DNA of 64,000 nt from NCBI RefSeq assembly GCF_003710935.1, contig NZ_RHHS01000022.1:45548-109547 (forward strand), in the 5' to 3' direction. The notes beneath the pieces were generated by a model. The model searched no databases and was not told where the DNA came from. It was given only the letters and a program-made list of their open reading frames with translations. Source of the stretch: Brevibacillus gelatini. Its GTDB lineage: Bacteria > Bacillota > Bacilli > Brevibacillales > Brevibacillaceae. Positions 62,857 to 64,000 of the stretch are shown piece after piece (within the stretch, counting starts at the first letter, position 1; each line of letters opens with the position of its first letter). A program made the position numbers and the translations under genes.

Positions 62857-63196
62857 ATGAAAAAGACCAGGAATTGGATCATTGGAATTGTTCTGTCCTT
62901 GCTTGTGCTTACTGCTTTTTTTCAATATAAAGACCTGCCTGGGAATATAGGGGTACTGCTTACCGTTAATGAATTAATCAATGAACACAGCAAAGCATCA
63001 AACGAGTTGGAAATGGAAGGCGCTGAAAATCATACCCATATTCAATTTGCTGCGGGAAAATATTATGTGGATGTTAATAAAAAAAGTCACGACAAGCGAC
63101 GGCAAAATCCGCGTGAATCACTATGACTATGTTCTCGTTTACAAAAATTTGGAATGGAACGTATTAAACAACCGAATCACGTACACAGGTGAATGA
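62857..63196 (+). pseudogene. Small secreted or membrane protein gene with a frameshift in an A7 run
   Basis: An ATG at 62857 (MKKTRNWIIGIVLSLLVLTA) opens a frame with a signal-peptide or membrane segment. The frame drifts to a stop at 63126 after a run of seven A residues (63079-63085). Reading past the run with one A removed gives a natural continuation (VTTSDGKIRVNHYDY ... ITYTGE, stop 63194-63196), about 112 residues in total. AAGGTG lies 8 nt before the start. It may be a true frameshift, a sequencing error or phase-variable slippage. No family recognised. Confidence 0.6.
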
Positions 63197-63264
63197 CATC
63201 ATGATAGCCTATGTTTACTTCGTCTCCAAGTGCGATGACAGATTCATTGACATCCACGAATAAA

Positions 63265-63316
63265 CAAAAATACCCCGCAAGAAGGACACAGGAAAGTGAC
63301 CGTCTTGCGGGGTACT
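63265..63316 (-). terminator. Terminator after the sigK 3' fragment
   Basis: TACCCCGCAAG pairs perfectly with CTTGCGGGGTA (11 bp) and ends in a U run on the minus strand. It looks like the native sigK terminator. Confidence 0.92.
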
Positions 63317-63321
63317 GTAAC

Positions 63322-63564
63322 TCACCGATTCTGCGTCTGTTTGGTACGATAAAACTCATTGAACAGCTTCATCAGCGCCCGCTTCTCGATGCGGGAGACG
63401 TACGAACGGGAAATGCCAAGCTCCCGAGCGATTTCCCGCTGTGTCTTTTCTTTGTCCTGATCCAGGCCAAACCTGCCGATGATGACCTCTTTTTCCCGTG
63501 CGTCGAGGATGTGGATGTGCTGATAAATTTTGTTGGATTCCAGCTTGAGCTGTACCGCATCCAC
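63322..63564 (-). CDS. sigK: 3' part of sporulation sigma factor SigK (SpoIIIC-like fragment)
   Basis: The 80-codon frame encodes sigma region 4 of Sig[24 protein letters not shown] then [24 protein letters not shown]. SigK directs late mother-cell gene expression. Homology seems to start at about GEVVDAVQ (63573); what lies upstream is unrelated AT-rich sequence with another gene. So the N-terminal half, with region 2 and the pro-sequence, is absent here. The break falls close to the position where the skin element splits sigK in B. subtilis. A GTG at 63564 is only the first in-frame start codon, not a proven start. Confidence 0.88.
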   Translation of the reverse strand: MDAVQLKLESNKIYQHIHILDAREKEVIIGRFGLDQDKEKTQREIARELGISRSYVSRIEKRALMKLFNEFYRTKQTQNR

Positions 63565-63624
63565 GACTTCGCCCGTGCCCTCTACTTGCCAGGATTTAGC
63601 GAACCTACATTTCTTGAACCAGGA

Positions 63625-63789
63625 TTATTTGTCTTTTGTATCGGTAAGGATGCTGGTTAATAGAATGGCGGCAATCAATGATAGGAGCCACTCTATTGTG
63701 CCGTTTTCACTATCAAGACTAATACTATTTACAGCAAAATGAATGATAATAGTGAGTAGTAATACTACTAGTAATTTTAATATTTTCAT
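63625..63789 (-). CDS. Small two-helix membrane protein
   Basis: A 54-residue protein, MKILKLLVVLLLTIIIHFAV at the start and ILLTSILTDTKDK at the end, has two hydrophobic segments separated by a short acidic loop (SLDSENGTIEW). GGGGGAT lies about 8 nt upstream of the ATG. The gene is strongly AT-rich compared with the rest of the window and directly abuts the sigK fragment, so it probably belongs to an inserted element. No family recognised. Confidence 0.7.
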   Translation of the reverse strand: MKILKLLVVLLLTIIIHFAVNSISLDSENGTIEWLLSLIAAILLTSILTDTKDK

Positions 63790-63895
63790 TTAATAAATCC
63801 CCCAACTAATAAACACTATCTTAGCACAAAACTTAAAATTGGTAAATTATTAATCATTTGTAAAATAATTGAAAATTTGCGTTTTATGCTTTATT

Positions 63896-64000
63896 TGTCA
63901 CCGCCGGGATATAATTGACCCAGGTTCGCCGGAAAGAAAATGACCCACCCTTAGCGAATATATCCCCTTCGGTATTAACGGCCAAGTTAATTTTCGGAGG
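63896..64000 (+). mobile_element. Putative left end of an IS21-type insertion sequence
   Basis: The sequence begins TGTCA and holds two direct copies of CGCCGG-N9-GACCCA (63902-63922 and 63927-63947) with a 25-bp period. Repeated terminal transposase-binding sites of this kind, following a TG end, are typical of the IS21 family. A CGGAGG ribosome-site-like sequence ends the window, as if a transposase gene starts just beyond. The genes themselves are not visible. Confidence 0.55.

Noticed and set aside
1..64000. CRISPR arrays, tRNA or rRNA genes
   Set aside because: I saw no regularly spaced direct repeats beyond the two IS-end copies, and no cloverleaf-like or rRNA sequence. tRNAs can be missed by eye; a tRNAscan-type run would settle it.

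Overview
The window looks like chromosomal DNA of a spore-forming, competence-gene-bearing Bacillota member, most likely Brevibacillus or a close Paenibacillaceae relative. Evidence: moderate-to-high GC coding DNA, strong AGGAGG-type ribosome binding sites with frequent GTG and TTG starts, spoIIP, gpr and sigK, and the Bacillus-type gene neighbourhood yqeG-yqeH-aroE-yhbY-nadD-yqeK-rsfS-yqeM / comER-comEA / comEC / holA-rpsT-gpr-spoIIP-yqxA / lepA-hemW-hrcA. The genus is inferred from gene content, not from a database match.

Layout. 1-3.4 kb: the start of hrcA with its CIRCE operator, then hemW and lepA. 3.4-6.7 kb: a vitamin B12 uptake operon (binding protein, permease, ATPase) behind a cobalamin riboswitch with its own terminator. 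6.7-13.9 kb: a five-gene di/oligopeptide ABC transporter next to an M24 prolidase. This block and the B12 operon separate yqxA from lepA, which are neighbours in Bacillus subtilis. 14-17.3 kb: yqxA, spoIIP, gpr and divergent rpsT. 17.3-26.5 kb: holA, an ECF sigma/anti-sigma pair with an ECF-type promoter, comEC, asnB, comEA and comER. 26.6-34.8 kb: leuS under a T-box, then the yqeG-to-yqeM operon. 34.9-36.8 kb: a TetR regulator and an MFS pump with matching operator-like palindromes in front of each.

36.8-47.8 kb carries dinB, a lone peptide-binding lipoprotein with a C26 glutamine-amidotransferase-like hydrolase, a signal-less class A beta-lactamase-like protein, an FAD oxidoreductase, a VanX-type dipeptidase, a CvfC-like protein, a double-GNAT protein and a GalT-like protein. 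47.8-56.4 kb has an ABC-F ATPase, a sirtuin, a cupin protein with a Tyr-rich tail, a phosphoesterase, and a run of membrane and redox genes (BdbC, thioredoxin, CtaG, Sco, YtkA-like) consistent with extracytoplasmic thiol chemistry and copper loading of cytochrome oxidase. 56.4-62.2 kb is cell-envelope related: a Pro/Gly-rich protein, a tandem NlpC/P60 protein with a degenerate first domain, a MurF-like ligase divergent from a CapA-like protein, CarD, and a secreted repeat-rich protein.

The right end (62.3-64 kb) is more AT-rich and looks like a mobile-element border. It holds a frameshifted small gene, tiny membrane-protein genes, the 3' part of sigK cut off from its 5' part, and what looks like the left end of an IS21-type insertion sequence. 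The most notable signal is the split sigK, which recalls the skin element of B. subtilis. The element itself lies beyond the window.
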